DNA of 64,000 nucleotides from Pseudomonas putida (GTDB lineage: Bacteria; Pseudomonadota; Gammaproteobacteria; Pseudomonadales; Pseudomonadaceae): the NCBI RefSeq assembly GCF_003228315.1, contig NZ_CP029693.1:5676501-5740500 (forward strand), read 5' to 3'. Below the pieces are notes generated by a model, which saw only the letters and a program-made list of their open reading frames with translations, did no database searches and was not told the origin of the DNA. Position numbers and translations under genes: made by a program. This document shows positions 43,172 through 51,809 of the stretch, piece by piece. The first letter of the stretch is position 1. Every line of letters starts with the position of its first letter.

Positions 43172-44242
43172 ATGACCATCTTGGTAACTGGCGGCGCAGG
43201 CTTCATTGGGGCCAACTTTGTACTGGATTGGCTGGCTCATCACGATGAAACCGTGATCAACCTGGACAAGCTGACCTACGCGGGCAACCTGGATAACCTG
43301 AGCAGCCTGGCAGGTAACGAGCGGCATGTTTTTGTGCGTGGCGATATTGGCGATAGCGCCTTGGTCGCTCGCTTGCTGCAAGAGCACCAGCCTCGCGCCG
43401 TCCTGAACTTTGCCGCCGAGTCCCATGTCGATCGCTCCATCCACGGTCCCGAAGACTTTATCGAGACCAACATCGTCGGCACTTTCCGAATGCTGGAAGC
43501 CGTGCGTGCCTACTGGAAGGGCCTGGCTTGCGATGCTCAACAAGCGTTTCGTTTTTTGCATGTGTCCACCGACGAAGTCTACGGTTCGCTGGCCAAGGAC
43601 GAGGCCGCATTCAGTGAAAGCCACCAGTACGAACCCAACAGTCCCTACTCGGCCAGCAAGGCCGCCAGCGACCACTTGGTTCGTGCCTATCATCACACCT
43701 ACGGCCTGCCGGTACTGACCACCAACTGCTCGAACAACTACGGGCCGTATCATTTCCCGGAAAAACTGATTCCGCTGATGATCGTCAATGCGCTGGCTGG
43801 CAAGGCCTTGCCGGTCTACGGCGACGGTCAGCAGATTCGTGACTGGCTGTATGTAAAAGACCATTGCAGTGCCATTCGTCGCGTACTGGAAGCCGGAAAA
43901 GTTGGTGAGGTCTACAACGTTGGTGGCTGGAATGAAAAGCCGAATATCGACATCGTGCACACCGTCTGCACCTTGCTGGATGAGATGCGTCCACGTATCG
44001 ACGGCCAGCCTTACAGCGCTCAAATCACCTACGTAACAGATCGTCCCGGGCATGATCGCCGTTACGCCATCGACGCTCGCAAGCTTGAGCGTGAACTTGG
44101 CTGGAAGCCGGCGGAAACCTTCGAGACCGGCATTCGCAAGACTGTCCAGTGGTATCTGGATAACCAGGAATGGGTCAGCAATATCCAGTCCGGGGCCTAT
44201 CTTCAATGGGTAGAGAAAAACTACGCCGGACGCACGGCATGA
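43172..44242 (+). CDS. rfbB: dTDP-glucose 4,6-dehydratase RmlB
   Basis: Second enzyme of dTDP-L-rhamnose synthesis, 356 residues, SDR fold. Marks are the NAD motif VTGGAGFIGANFV, the catalytic STDEVYG and YSASKAASDHLV, and NCSNNYGPYHFPEK. Its stop overlaps the rmlD start (ATGA). The order rmlB-D-A-C is the usual Pseudomonas arrangement. Confidence 0.97.
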   Translation: MTILVTGGAGFIGANFVLDWLAHHDETVINLDKLTYAGNLDNLSSLAGNERHVFVRGDIGDSALVARLLQEHQPRAVLNFAAESHVDRSIHGPEDFIETNIVGTFRMLEAVRAYWKGLACDAQQAFRFLHVSTDEVYGSLAKDEAAFSESHQYEPNSPYSASKAASDHLVRAYHHTYGLPVLTTNCSNNYGPYHFPEKLIPLMIVNALAGKALPVYGDGQQIRDWLYVKDHCSAIRRVLEAGKVGEVYNVGGWNEKPNIDIVHTVCTLLDEMRPRIDGQPYSAQITYVTDRPGHDRRYAIDARKLERELGWKPAETFETGIRKTVQWYLDNQEWVSNIQSGAYLQWVEKNYAGRTA

Positions 44243-45135
44243 AAATCCTGTTGCTCGGTAAAAACGGCCAGGTAGGGTGGGAATTGCAGCGAAGCCTTGC
44301 CCCACTCGGCGAGCTGCTCACCCTGGACTCCCGAAGCCAGGACTACTGCGGTGACCTGAATGATCTGCCGGGGATTGCCGCCACCGTCAAGCGCTTTGCC
44401 CCTGACGTTATTGTTAACGCGGCGGCGTATACGGCTGTCGACAAGGCCGAAAGCGAATCCGGTCTGGCCCGTCGGATCAATGCCGAAGCACCTGCGGTTT
44501 TAGCCCGGGAGGCCCTGCGCCTGAATGCCTTGCTGGTGCATTACTCCACTGATTATGTATTTGCGGGCGATGGAAATACGCCGTGGCAGGAAAGCGATCC
44601 GGTAGCGCCGCTAAGTGTTTACGGTGCCAGCAAGCTGGCCGGTGAGCAGGCGATTCAGGCCAGCGGTTGTGCTCATCTGATCTTCCGCACCAGTTGGGTG
44701 TATGGCGCGCGCGGTAACAACTTCGCCAAGACCATGCTGCGCCTGGCCAGGGAGCGTGACAGTCTGAACGTGATCGACGATCAGTTCGGTGCGCCAACCG
44801 GGGCTGAGTTACTGGCCGATGTCACCGCGCATGCAATCCGTACCATGAACTCAAATCCCGAGTTGGGCGGGCTTTATCACCTTGCTGCCGCAGGCGAAAC
44901 CACGTGGTGCCGTTACGCCCGATGGGTACTTGAGCAAGCTGAACTGGCAGGTATATCCCTAAAAGTATCGCCGCAAATGATCGGAGAGATTGGAACCAAG
45001 GACTATCCGACACCAGCGCAACGCCCGGGCAACTCCCGCTTGAATACTCAGAAACTGCAGAAGGCCTTTGCGCTGACATTGCCTGAATGGCAAGTCGGCG
45101 TGACACGGATGCTCACGGAAATACTAGAGAAGTAA
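44239..45135 (+). CDS. rfbD: dTDP-4-dehydrorhamnose reductase RmlD
   Basis: Final reductase making dTDP-L-rhamnose, 298 residues. Marks are LLLGKNGQVGWELQ, NAAAYTAVDKAE, STDYVFAG and YGASKLAGEQAI. The start at 44239 overlaps the rmlB stop by four bases; the longer frame inside rmlB is spurious. Confidence 0.96.
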   Translation: MKILLLGKNGQVGWELQRSLAPLGELLTLDSRSQDYCGDLNDLPGIAATVKRFAPDVIVNAAAYTAVDKAESESGLARRINAEAPAVLAREALRLNALLVHYSTDYVFAGDGNTPWQESDPVAPLSVYGASKLAGEQAIQASGCAHLIFRTSWVYGARGNNFAKTMLRLARERDSLNVIDDQFGAPTGAELLADVTAHAIRTMNSNPELGGLYHLAAAGETTWCRYARWVLEQAELAGISLKVSPQMIGEIGTKDYPTPAQRPGNSRLNTQKLQKAFALTLPEWQVGVTRMLTEILEK

Positions 45136-45137
45136 TC

Positions 45138-46022
45138 ATGCTTAAACGTAAAGGGATCATCCTGGCCGGTGGTTCAGGCACTCGTCTGCACCCCGCAACA
45201 TTAGCAATCTCCAAACAGTTGCTGCCGGTGTATGACAAGCCGATGATCTACTATCCGCTGAGCACACTGATGTTGGCAGGCATCCGCGATATTCTGATCA
45301 TATCCACGCCGCAGGATACTCCACGGTTCGAGCAACTGTTAGGCAATGGCCACAGCTGGGGATTGAACATTTCCTATGCTGTACAAGCCTCTCCAGATGG
45401 ACTGGCGCAGGCCTTCATTATTGGTGAAGAGTTCATCGGTAACGATCTGTGTGCGCTGGTACTCGGAGACAACATCTTTCACGGTCACCATTTTGACGAG
45501 TTACTGCAAAGCTCAATGGCGCGAAAGGATGGGGCTACTGTTTTTGCCTACCACGTCAATGACCCGGAACGTTATGGGGTCGTGGAGTTTGATGCTCTAG
45601 GCAAGGCTGTCAGTCTTCAAGAGAAACCACTCAAACCCAAGTCGAACTACGCAGTAACCGGTTTGTACTTCTATGACCAACATGTCGTAGACATTGCCAA
45701 GAGCATCAAACCGTCTCCGCGAGGCGAGCTGGAAATTACCGACGTCAACCAAATCTATCTGGAGCAGGGCAACTTGTCGGTAGAAATCATGGGGCGTGGT
45801 TACGCCTGGCTGGACACCGGCACACATGATTCCTTGCTGGAAGCCAGCCACTTCATTGCCACGCTTGAGCATCGTCAAGGCCTCAAGGTCGCTTGTCCGG
45901 AGGAGATTGCCTTCCGGCAGAAATGGATTGATGCCGAACAACTCGAAAAGCTCGCAGCTCCCTTGGCGAAAAATGGCTATGGCCAATATCTGCGCCGCAT
46001 TCTTTGGGAAACCGTTTACTAA
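45138..46022 (+). CDS. rfbA: Glucose-1-phosphate thymidylyltransferase RmlA
   Basis: First enzyme of dTDP-L-rhamnose synthesis, 294 residues. The nucleotide signature is GIILAGGSGTRLHPAT, followed by QLLPVYDKPMIYYPLS, LGDNIFHGH and the C-terminal LDTGTHDSLLEAS. The start at 45138 is 2 bases after the rmlD stop. Its TAA stop shares one base with the ATG of rmlC. Confidence 0.97.
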   Translation: MLKRKGIILAGGSGTRLHPATLAISKQLLPVYDKPMIYYPLSTLMLAGIRDILIISTPQDTPRFEQLLGNGHSWGLNISYAVQASPDGLAQAFIIGEEFIGNDLCALVLGDNIFHGHHFDELLQSSMARKDGATVFAYHVNDPERYGVVEFDALGKAVSLQEKPLKPKSNYAVTGLYFYDQHVVDIAKSIKPSPRGELEITDVNQIYLEQGNLSVEIMGRGYAWLDTGTHDSLLEASHFIATLEHRQGLKVACPEEIAFRQKWIDAEQLEKLAAPLAKNGYGQYLRRILWETVY

Positions 46023-46567
46023 TGAAAGCCATACCCATGAACATCCCGGATGTTGTGCTGTTTGAACCAACGACATTTGGTGATGAGCGCGGTTTTTTTT
46101 ATGAAAGTTTCAATCAGCGCATTTTTGAAGAAGTGATAGGTCGTACTGTTCAGTTTGTGCAGGACAACCATTCCCGTTCCAGCAGAGGCGTATTGCGCGG
46201 CCTGCATTACCAAATACAGCAGGCTCAAGGAAAGCTCGTGCGTGTGGTTCAGGGGGAGGTGTTTGATGTCGCCGTTGATATTCGTCGCAGTTCCGCCACT
46301 TTCGGGAAGTGGGTTGGTGCTCACCTGTCTGCAGAGAACAAGCGGCAGCTATGGGTGCCGGAAGGTTTTGCCCACGGATTTGTAGTGCTCACGCAGACAG
46401 CGGAGTTTCTCTACAAAACGACGAATTACTATGCGCCAGCGCATGAGCGTTGCATACGTTGGAATGATCCGGAACTGGGGATCGACTGGCCTATCAGCGA
46501 GGCTCCGGCACTATCGCCAAAAGATCAGCAAGGTGCTCTCCTGGCGCAGGCAGAGGTGTTTGATTAA
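46022..46567 (+). CDS. rfbC: dTDP-4-dehydrorhamnose 3,5-epimerase RmlC
   Basis: Cupin-fold epimerase, third step of dTDP-L-rhamnose synthesis, 181 residues. Marks are TFGDERGFFYESFNQRIF, the catalytic His region VLRGLHYQIQQAQGKLVRV, the Asp in VAVDIRRSSATFG and WVPEGFAHGFVVL. A second in-frame ATG at 46037 (MNIPDVV) could be the start. It couples directly to wzm (TAATG). Confidence 0.96.
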   Translation: MKAIPMNIPDVVLFEPTTFGDERGFFYESFNQRIFEEVIGRTVQFVQDNHSRSSRGVLRGLHYQIQQAQGKLVRVVQGEVFDVAVDIRRSSATFGKWVGAHLSAENKRQLWVPEGFAHGFVVLTQTAEFLYKTTNYYAPAHERCIRWNDPELGIDWPISEAPALSPKDQQGALLAQAEVFD

Positions 46568-47388
46568 TGCAGCACTTTTCAACCTCTCCATTAGAGATGG
46601 GGGCCAGTGTTTGGCGTAACAGAGCACTGATAGCTGCGCTGACCAAAAGAGAAATATTGGGGCGTTATCGTGGTTCAATTTTTGGATTGCTGTGGTCTTT
46701 TTTCAATCCAATTCTAATGCTTTCGGTCTACACGTTTGTATTTAGTTTTGTTTTTAAAGCTAGATGGGGTTTGAGTGAGAGCGGTTCGAAAACGGAATAC
46801 GCACTTGTCTTATTTGCTGGGATGATCGTTTTTAATGTTTTTTCGGAATGCGTCGGACGTGCACCTGGCTTAATACTGTCGAATATTAATTATGTGAAAA
46901 AAGTGGTGTTCCCCTTGGAGATTTTACCTTGGGTTTCACTGATTGCATCCTTGTTCCACAGTTCGATTAGTATTGTTGTGTGGTTGGGTTTTTATGTGAT
47001 TTTCTTTGGTCTACCTGGTTTTACTGCGTTGCTTCTGCCTCTTGTTGTATTACCGCTGATGGTGTTCTCAGTGGGGCTGTCCTGGGTGCTTGCATCTTTA
47101 GGTGTGTATCTGCGTGATATATCTCAAGTTATCGGTGTTGTAATAACCATGTTGATGTTTCTTTCCGGAATATTCTATTCGGTATCATCATTGCCTGTTG
47201 AATACCAGGAAATTATGCGGCTGAATCCTCTTGTTTCTATCATTGAGCAAGCAAGAGGGGTGTTGATTTGGGGGCAGAGCCCTGATTATTTATTTTTGCT
47301 CAATTATATGGTGCTGGCGCTAATTTTTTCTTGGCTTGGTTTCGCCTGGTTTCAGAAGACGCGAAAAGGATTTGGTGATGTCCTCTGA
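46567..47388 (+). CDS. wzm: O-antigen ABC transporter permease Wzm
   Basis: Membrane half of the ABC exporter that carries lipid-linked O-polysaccharide to the periplasm. It is 273 residues with six predicted helices (for example GLLWSFFNPILMLSVYTFVF, GVVITMLMFLSGIFYSVSSL) and the ABC-2 coupling region LTKREILGRYRGSIFG. The DNA turns visibly AT-rich here compared with rmlBDAC. Its frame overlaps wzt by 11 bases. Confidence 0.93.
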   Translation: MQHFSTSPLEMGASVWRNRALIAALTKREILGRYRGSIFGLLWSFFNPILMLSVYTFVFSFVFKARWGLSESGSKTEYALVLFAGMIVFNVFSECVGRAPGLILSNINYVKKVVFPLEILPWVSLIASLFHSSISIVVWLGFYVIFFGLPGFTALLLPLVVLPLMVFSVGLSWVLASLGVYLRDISQVIGVVITMLMFLSGIFYSVSSLPVEYQEIMRLNPLVSIIEQARGVLIWGQSPDYLFLLNYMVLALIFSWLGFAWFQKTRKGFGDVL

Positions 47389-48775
47389 AGAAAAAAAGGC
47401 CGTTCCAACTGAATCCTCGATCGCTTCGATGAGTCTTGTCCAAGCAAATGAGAAAGGAAAGGTCGCAATCCGTGTGGTCGATCTGAGCAAGTGCTTTCAA
47501 ATTTATGAGAAGCCTAGCCATCGGTTACTGCAGATGATAACTCGAGGGTACAAAAAGTATTTTCGAGAATTTTGGGCTTTGAAAGGTGTTTCTCTAGAGG
47601 TCAAGAAAGGGGAAACCGTAGGCATTGTTGGTCGCAATGGCAGCGGAAAATCCACGCTGCTGCAATTGATCTGCGGTACTTTGAATCCCAGTGGCGGAGA
47701 TATTCAAGTAAACGGTCGGATCGCCGCGCTTCTCGAACTTGGTTCAGGATTCAACCCGGAGTTCACTGGGCGTGAGAACGTGTATATGAATGCAGCCGTT
47801 CTCGGGCTTACGAAAAAAGAAATTGATGCGCGTTATGCAGAGATTGAAGCTTTCGCCGATATTGGTCAGTTTATTGATCAACCGGTTAAAACATACTCCA
47901 GTGGGATGGCAGTTCGTCTCGCATTTGCGGTGGCTATCAATTCGGATCCCGAAATTCTAGTGGTTGATGAAGCACTTTCAGTGGGGGATGAACTATTCCA
48001 GCGTAAGTGCTACTCCCGTATAGAAGCAATAAAAGCACAAGGTGCTACGATTCTATTTGTTTCCCATTCTGGGAATATTGTAGTTGAGCTCTGTGATCGA
48101 GCGGTTCTTATGGACGCCGGAGAGTTGCTGTTGGTTGGGCGGCCAAAAGATGTCATAGGCAAATACCAGCAATTGCTTTACGCACCAGAAAGCAAGCGTG
48201 CAATAATTCGAAGCAGTATTGCCGCGGCTGCTCCTGTCATGGTTGGCTCAAATACTTCGGCTGTAACCAAGGTTCAAAAGGTTGAAGATTTCCTCGATCC
48301 AGGACTTCAGTCGGATTGTATGGTGGAAACTGAATCTCAGGGGGCTCATATTAGAAGTCCAGGTATAAAGACCCTGGGTGGTCGACCTGTTAATACACTA
48401 GTGCGTGGTCGAAAATATAAATATTGTTATCAGGTTTTTTTCTCTCAATCTGCGACGCTGGTTCGGTTTGGTACTGTTATAAAGACCAAGTCAGGGTTCC
48501 CTTTGGGGGGAGTGCTATCAGTATCATCGCAAGATCGCACCATTCCCCACGTGAGCGCGGGTACAACAATTGACGTTGAGTTTGAGTTCAATTGCATATT
48601 AAGTTCGGGAGTTTACTTTTTTAACGCCGGAACATTTGGAGCGGTAGGTCAGGATGAAACGGTGCTACATCGGTTGATTGATGCCGTTGCATTTCGCGTA
48701 TTACCGATCGAGCAGGATCTTGTGACCGAAATCATCGACTTTGGCTTTTCACCCAGGATTGTGATCAATGAGTAA
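47378..48775 (+). CDS. wzt: O-antigen ABC transporter ATP-binding protein Wzt with C-terminal extension
   Basis: ATPase half of the exporter, 465 residues. The nucleotide-binding domain (about residues 25-260) shows Walker A GRNGSGKSTLLQ, signature YSSGMAVRLAFA and Walker B ILVVDEALSVGD. The remaining ~200 residues form a beta-rich domain like the Wzt C-terminal domain that binds the O-antigen non-reducing end in the E. coli O9a system. If so, export here depends on a terminal modification of the chain. The gene overlaps the giant glycosyltransferase start by 8 bases. Confidence 0.92.
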   Translation: MSSEEKKAVPTESSIASMSLVQANEKGKVAIRVVDLSKCFQIYEKPSHRLLQMITRGYKKYFREFWALKGVSLEVKKGETVGIVGRNGSGKSTLLQLICGTLNPSGGDIQVNGRIAALLELGSGFNPEFTGRENVYMNAAVLGLTKKEIDARYAEIEAFADIGQFIDQPVKTYSSGMAVRLAFAVAINSDPEILVVDEALSVGDELFQRKCYSRIEAIKAQGATILFVSHSGNIVVELCDRAVLMDAGELLLVGRPKDVIGKYQQLLYAPESKRAIIRSSIAAAAPVMVGSNTSAVTKVQKVEDFLDPGLQSDCMVETESQGAHIRSPGIKTLGGRPVNTLVRGRKYKYCYQVFFSQSATLVRFGTVIKTKSGFPLGGVLSVSSQDRTIPHVSAGTTIDVEFEFNCILSSGVYFFNAGTFGAVGQDETVLHRLIDAVAFRVLPIEQDLVTEIIDFGFSPRIVINE

Positions 48776-51700
48776 TTTTTTCTCTGGGCTTTTTATTTCC
48801 AGCCCAAACAAAGGTGGTTTGTTTTTAGTTGATGAAAACAAGGTCTATAAACTAGATGATTTTAGTACGACTGGATTGAGCCGTTCTGCCGAATATCTGG
48901 TCAGAGGGTCTCAGCCTGCTTCCCTATTCGTTTATGGCGAACAAACGCTTGAAATAACAGAGTCAAATTTCAGCTTTCATGATATTCATGATGCACTTGT
49001 CGTTGGTGAGCATGTTTATCTCGTTGCCACGACCGGGAACGAAATTATCAAGTTGAGCATGAACGGCGTTGAGGAACAGCGCTGGGTTTTTCCAGGTGAA
49101 GTTGACTCCTTGCATATCAATTGCCTCGCAGTCTGGGGTGGCGCTGTTGTGTTCTCTGCATTCGGGGCGTTTTCAGAGCACCGAGGTTATAAGGGGAATA
49201 CCAAGGGGGCCGGTTATGTACAAGATCTGAATACCGGTAATCATTTGGTTGTGGGACTTTCGCAGCCTCATAGCCTAACCACTTTTGGCGAGAATCTTTT
49301 AATCGCAAACTCTGAACAGAAGGAACTTTGTGAGTATTCTCCGTCCGGTGAACTACTGCGTTCAAAGAGTCTTGGGGGATACACTCGTGGTGTGTGTGTC
49401 AGTGATAAATACATCTATGTAGGGCTGAGCAAGTCCCGAAATATCAATGCATCGGGCGTAGAAACGGCAACGCTCGTTTGTCTTGATATTGAATCTTGGC
49501 ATGAGTTGGGTCGCATACAAATTCCAAGTGATGAAATCTACTCGGTTGAGTTGATCGCCGATAAACCTGAGCTATTGAGTTTCGTAGCAAAAATTTCGAG
49601 CAGTACCTCCTATAAATACTCGGCCATGGTAGGAGAGCAGGAAAAGAAAATTGCAGGGCTCGATCAGGCGATTGCCGAGAGTGAACAAAAAATACTGGGG
49701 CTAGGCGAAGTAGTCAGCGAGCGTGAAAGGCATATAGCCATTCTAAAAGACTCAGTAAAATCGCTTGAGACTCAGATATCTCATCTCAATCACACTTTGG
49801 AGTCGCGCGATCAATGGATGGCAAAGTCAACTCAACTATCGAGTGAGCGGCAGCGGCAGATCGAGGAACTTGAGACTCTGGTGCTTGAGCGTAATGGACG
49901 GGTGATGGAGTTGAACAAGCTCGTAGAGGCTCGTGAAACTCAGCTTGCGGAACAGAGTCTGGTTTCTGCACAACGCGACAGGAGCATCGCTGAGAGTAAA
50001 CAAAAGATCTTGGGATTGGGCGAGATTGTTGGTGAACGTGAAAAACATATAGCCCTTCTAAAGGACTCAGTAAGTGAGCTTGAGAAGCTGGTGCTTGAGC
50101 ATAATAACCGGGTATTGGAACTCAATAAACTCGCCGGGACACGCGCAGCTCAACTTGAGGAGCAGGATATAATCTCTACGCAGCGCGATAAAAGGATTGC
50201 GGAGCTAACCGGTACAATACTTGAGTATGAGCAGAAAGTCCTGACGCTTGAGGCAAATGTCAAGGGCCAGGAAAGGGTTGTGCTGGACTTGAGCAAGTCG
50301 CTGGACGAGTCCCATGAGAAGGTCAAAGAGCTTGATGACTTGTTAGTCCGAAAGGAAGAGCACATCGAAACACTTGACCAGAGTATTGTCGCGAAAAATC
50401 AGGGGCTATTTGAGTTTGAGCAGGCATTGAGCGAAGCGCAGGCGAAGCTCCATATTCTTGATGAGTTATTTTTAGATCAGGATCTCCAGATAGCAGATCT
50501 GGATGAACGCCTAGTAAATAACGAAAAGAGCTTGTTGGCTTCTGGTCAGGCTTTGATTGATGAACAATTGAAGTTGGAAGCACTTAATACTGTGCTGGGA
50601 CAGCGAGATGAGCAAAATGTTCATCTTACCCAGTCGATAGCAATTCAGTTGGAAGAAATTTCAATTCTGAGTCAAACGCTCGCCGAACGCGAGTCTCAGG
50701 TTGCCAGATTGACCGAGTTGAGTTTAGAACAAGTAAATAGAATTACCTACCTTGAGCAATCTGCATTGGAGGGCGACAAGAAGCTCTCCGCTTTGAGCCT
50801 GGAACTGGTCGATCATCAAGCGCAAAAAGAAGAGGTGATTCGCCGGGGGCTTTGGGCGCTCAGACTAACAGAAGAGTTGAAGGCGGCTCAGGAACAAGTT
50901 TCTGGAATGGGTAGTAGTAACTCGTGGCGGTTGACGATGCCGTTAAGAGAAGCGAGTCGTTGGGTTTTTTCGCCCATTCAACAAAGCAAGCGTTATGTGA
51001 AATTAACGCTGAAAAGTTTAAAGCGGATGTATCAAAAACTCCCTTTTAAATCGGCAACTAAAGCGGCGCATAGAAACTTCGTTATCAAGAATTTTCCATT
51101 TGCTGTAACTGCTGCGGATATGAAAGCTGATGCTGAAACCTTTGTTGCTGGCGCGAGGGTGATCGAGCTTCAAGAATGCAGTGATCTTGAGGGCTTGGCA
51201 GCTAATATCAGCATAGATACTTCTTCTCGGCCACTAGTGTCAATTGTAATTCCGATTTATGGGAAATGTGATTTCACACTTCGGTGCCTGGCTTCTGTTG
51301 CACTAAATACCACTGGCATTCCCTTTGAAGTCATAGTTGTTGATGACTGCTCGCCGGATAACTCTGTTGAGTTGTTGCAGGCAGTGAACGGTATCAGATT
51401 GGTTTGCAACGAAACGAATCAAGGATTTATTCGCTCTTGCAACGCCGGTGCGCAGGCGGCAAAAGGGAAGTATGTATGCTTTCTTAATAATGATACAGAG
51501 GTAATGCCGCGTTGGCTCGAGGAGCTAGTCAATACTTTTCACGAATTTCCCGGCACCGGTCTGGCTGGTTCAAAGCTTGTCTATCCTGATGGCACTCTTC
51601 AAGAGGCGGGGGGATTATCTGGGAAGATGGCAGTGCTTGGAATTATGGCCGAAATCAGAATCCGGATCTGCCGATTTATAATTATGCTCGTGAAGTGGAT

Positions 51701-51809
51701 TACTGTTCCGGTGCGTCTATTCTTATTCCGAAAGATCTCTTTGTCGAGTTGGGTGGGTTTGATGAGCACTATTTGCCGGCCTACTGTGAAGACGCTGACC
51801 TGGCTCTGA
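48768..51809 (+). CDS. Giant multidomain glycosyltransferase, 5' part (frameshifted at poly-G)
   Basis: The open frame gives 1,013 residues, but only the first ~948 (to 51613) look meaningful. Order: a propeller-like N-terminal domain (about 1-290) with SQPHSLTTFGENLLIANSEQ and GYTRGVCVSDKYIYVGLSKS, resembling DUF4915/TIGR03032; a long coiled coil (about 290-710) with internal repeats; a SSNSWRLTMPLREASRW linker seen in O-antigen glycosyltransferases; then the first half of a GT2 domain (LVSIVIPIYGKCDFTLRCL, VVDDCSPDNSVELL, CFLNNDTEVMPRWLEELV). After LVYPDGTLQEAGG the frame becomes noise (LSGKMAVLGIMAEIRIRI) while the GT2 sequence continues in another frame. As it stands, the product lacks the GT2 catalytic-base half and the GT4 domain. 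Confidence 0.85.
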   Translation: MSNFFSGLFISSPNKGGLFLVDENKVYKLDDFSTTGLSRSAEYLVRGSQPASLFVYGEQTLEITESNFSFHDIHDALVVGEHVYLVATTGNEIIKLSMNGVEEQRWVFPGEVDSLHINCLAVWGGAVVFSAFGAFSEHRGYKGNTKGAGYVQDLNTGNHLVVGLSQPHSLTTFGENLLIANSEQKELCEYSPSGELLRSKSLGGYTRGVCVSDKYIYVGLSKSRNINASGVETATLVCLDIESWHELGRIQIPSDEIYSVELIADKPELLSFVAKISSSTSYKYSAMVGEQEKKIAGLDQAIAESEQKILGLGEVVSERERHIAILKDSVKSLETQISHLNHTLESRDQWMAKSTQLSSERQRQIEELETLVLERNGRVMELNKLVEARETQLAEQSLVSAQRDRSIAESKQKILGLGEIVGEREKHIALLKDSVSELEKLVLEHNNRVLELNKLAGTRAAQLEEQDIISTQRDKRIAELTGTILEYEQKVLTLEANVKGQERVVLDLSKSLDESHEKVKELDDLLVRKEEHIETLDQSIVAKNQGLFEFEQALSEAQAKLHILDELFLDQDLQIADLDERLVNNEKSLLASGQALIDEQLKLEALNTVLGQRDEQNVHLTQSIAIQLEEISILSQTLAERESQVARLTELSLEQVNRITYLEQSALEGDKKLSALSLELVDHQAQKEEVIRRGLWALRLTEELKAAQEQVSGMGSSNSWRLTMPLREASRWVFSPIQQSKRYVKLTLKSLKRMYQKLPFKSATKAAHRNFVIKNFPFAVTAADMKADAETFVAGARVIELQECSDLEGLAANISIDTSSRPLVSIVIPIYGKCDFTLRCLASVALNTTGIPFEVIVVDDCSPDNSVELLQAVNGIRLVCNETNQGFIRSCNAGAQAAKGKYVCFLNNDTEVMPRWLEELVNTFHEFPGTGLAGSKLVYPDGTLQEAGGLSGKMAVLGIMAEIRIRICRFIIMLVKWITVPVRLFLFRKISLSSWVGLMSTICRPTVKTLTWL
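49671..50201 (+). repeat. Internal duplication in the coiled coil of the giant glycosyltransferase
   Basis: Two tandem units begin at 49671 and 49986, 315 bases (105 residues) apart. Both read IAES-[EK]-QKILGLGE-[VI]-V and then ERE-[RK]-HIA-[IL]-LKDSV. Each later has LVLE-[RH]-N-x-RV-x-ELNKL and ends near QRD. The first unit carries about 33 extra residues. The similarity is clear at DNA level too, so the duplication is fairly recent. Confidence 0.8.
51608..51613 (+). repeat. Poly-G tract (G6) at the frameshift point
   Basis: Six Gs follow GAGGC. With seven Gs the reading becomes Ala-Gly-Gly-Ile-Ile-Trp-Glu-Asp-Gly-Ser-Ala-Trp-Asn-Tyr-Gly and runs without a stop into the downstream frame at 51614. 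The text is typical of GT2 enzymes of this type, so the G run is where the frame broke. Confidence 0.88.
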
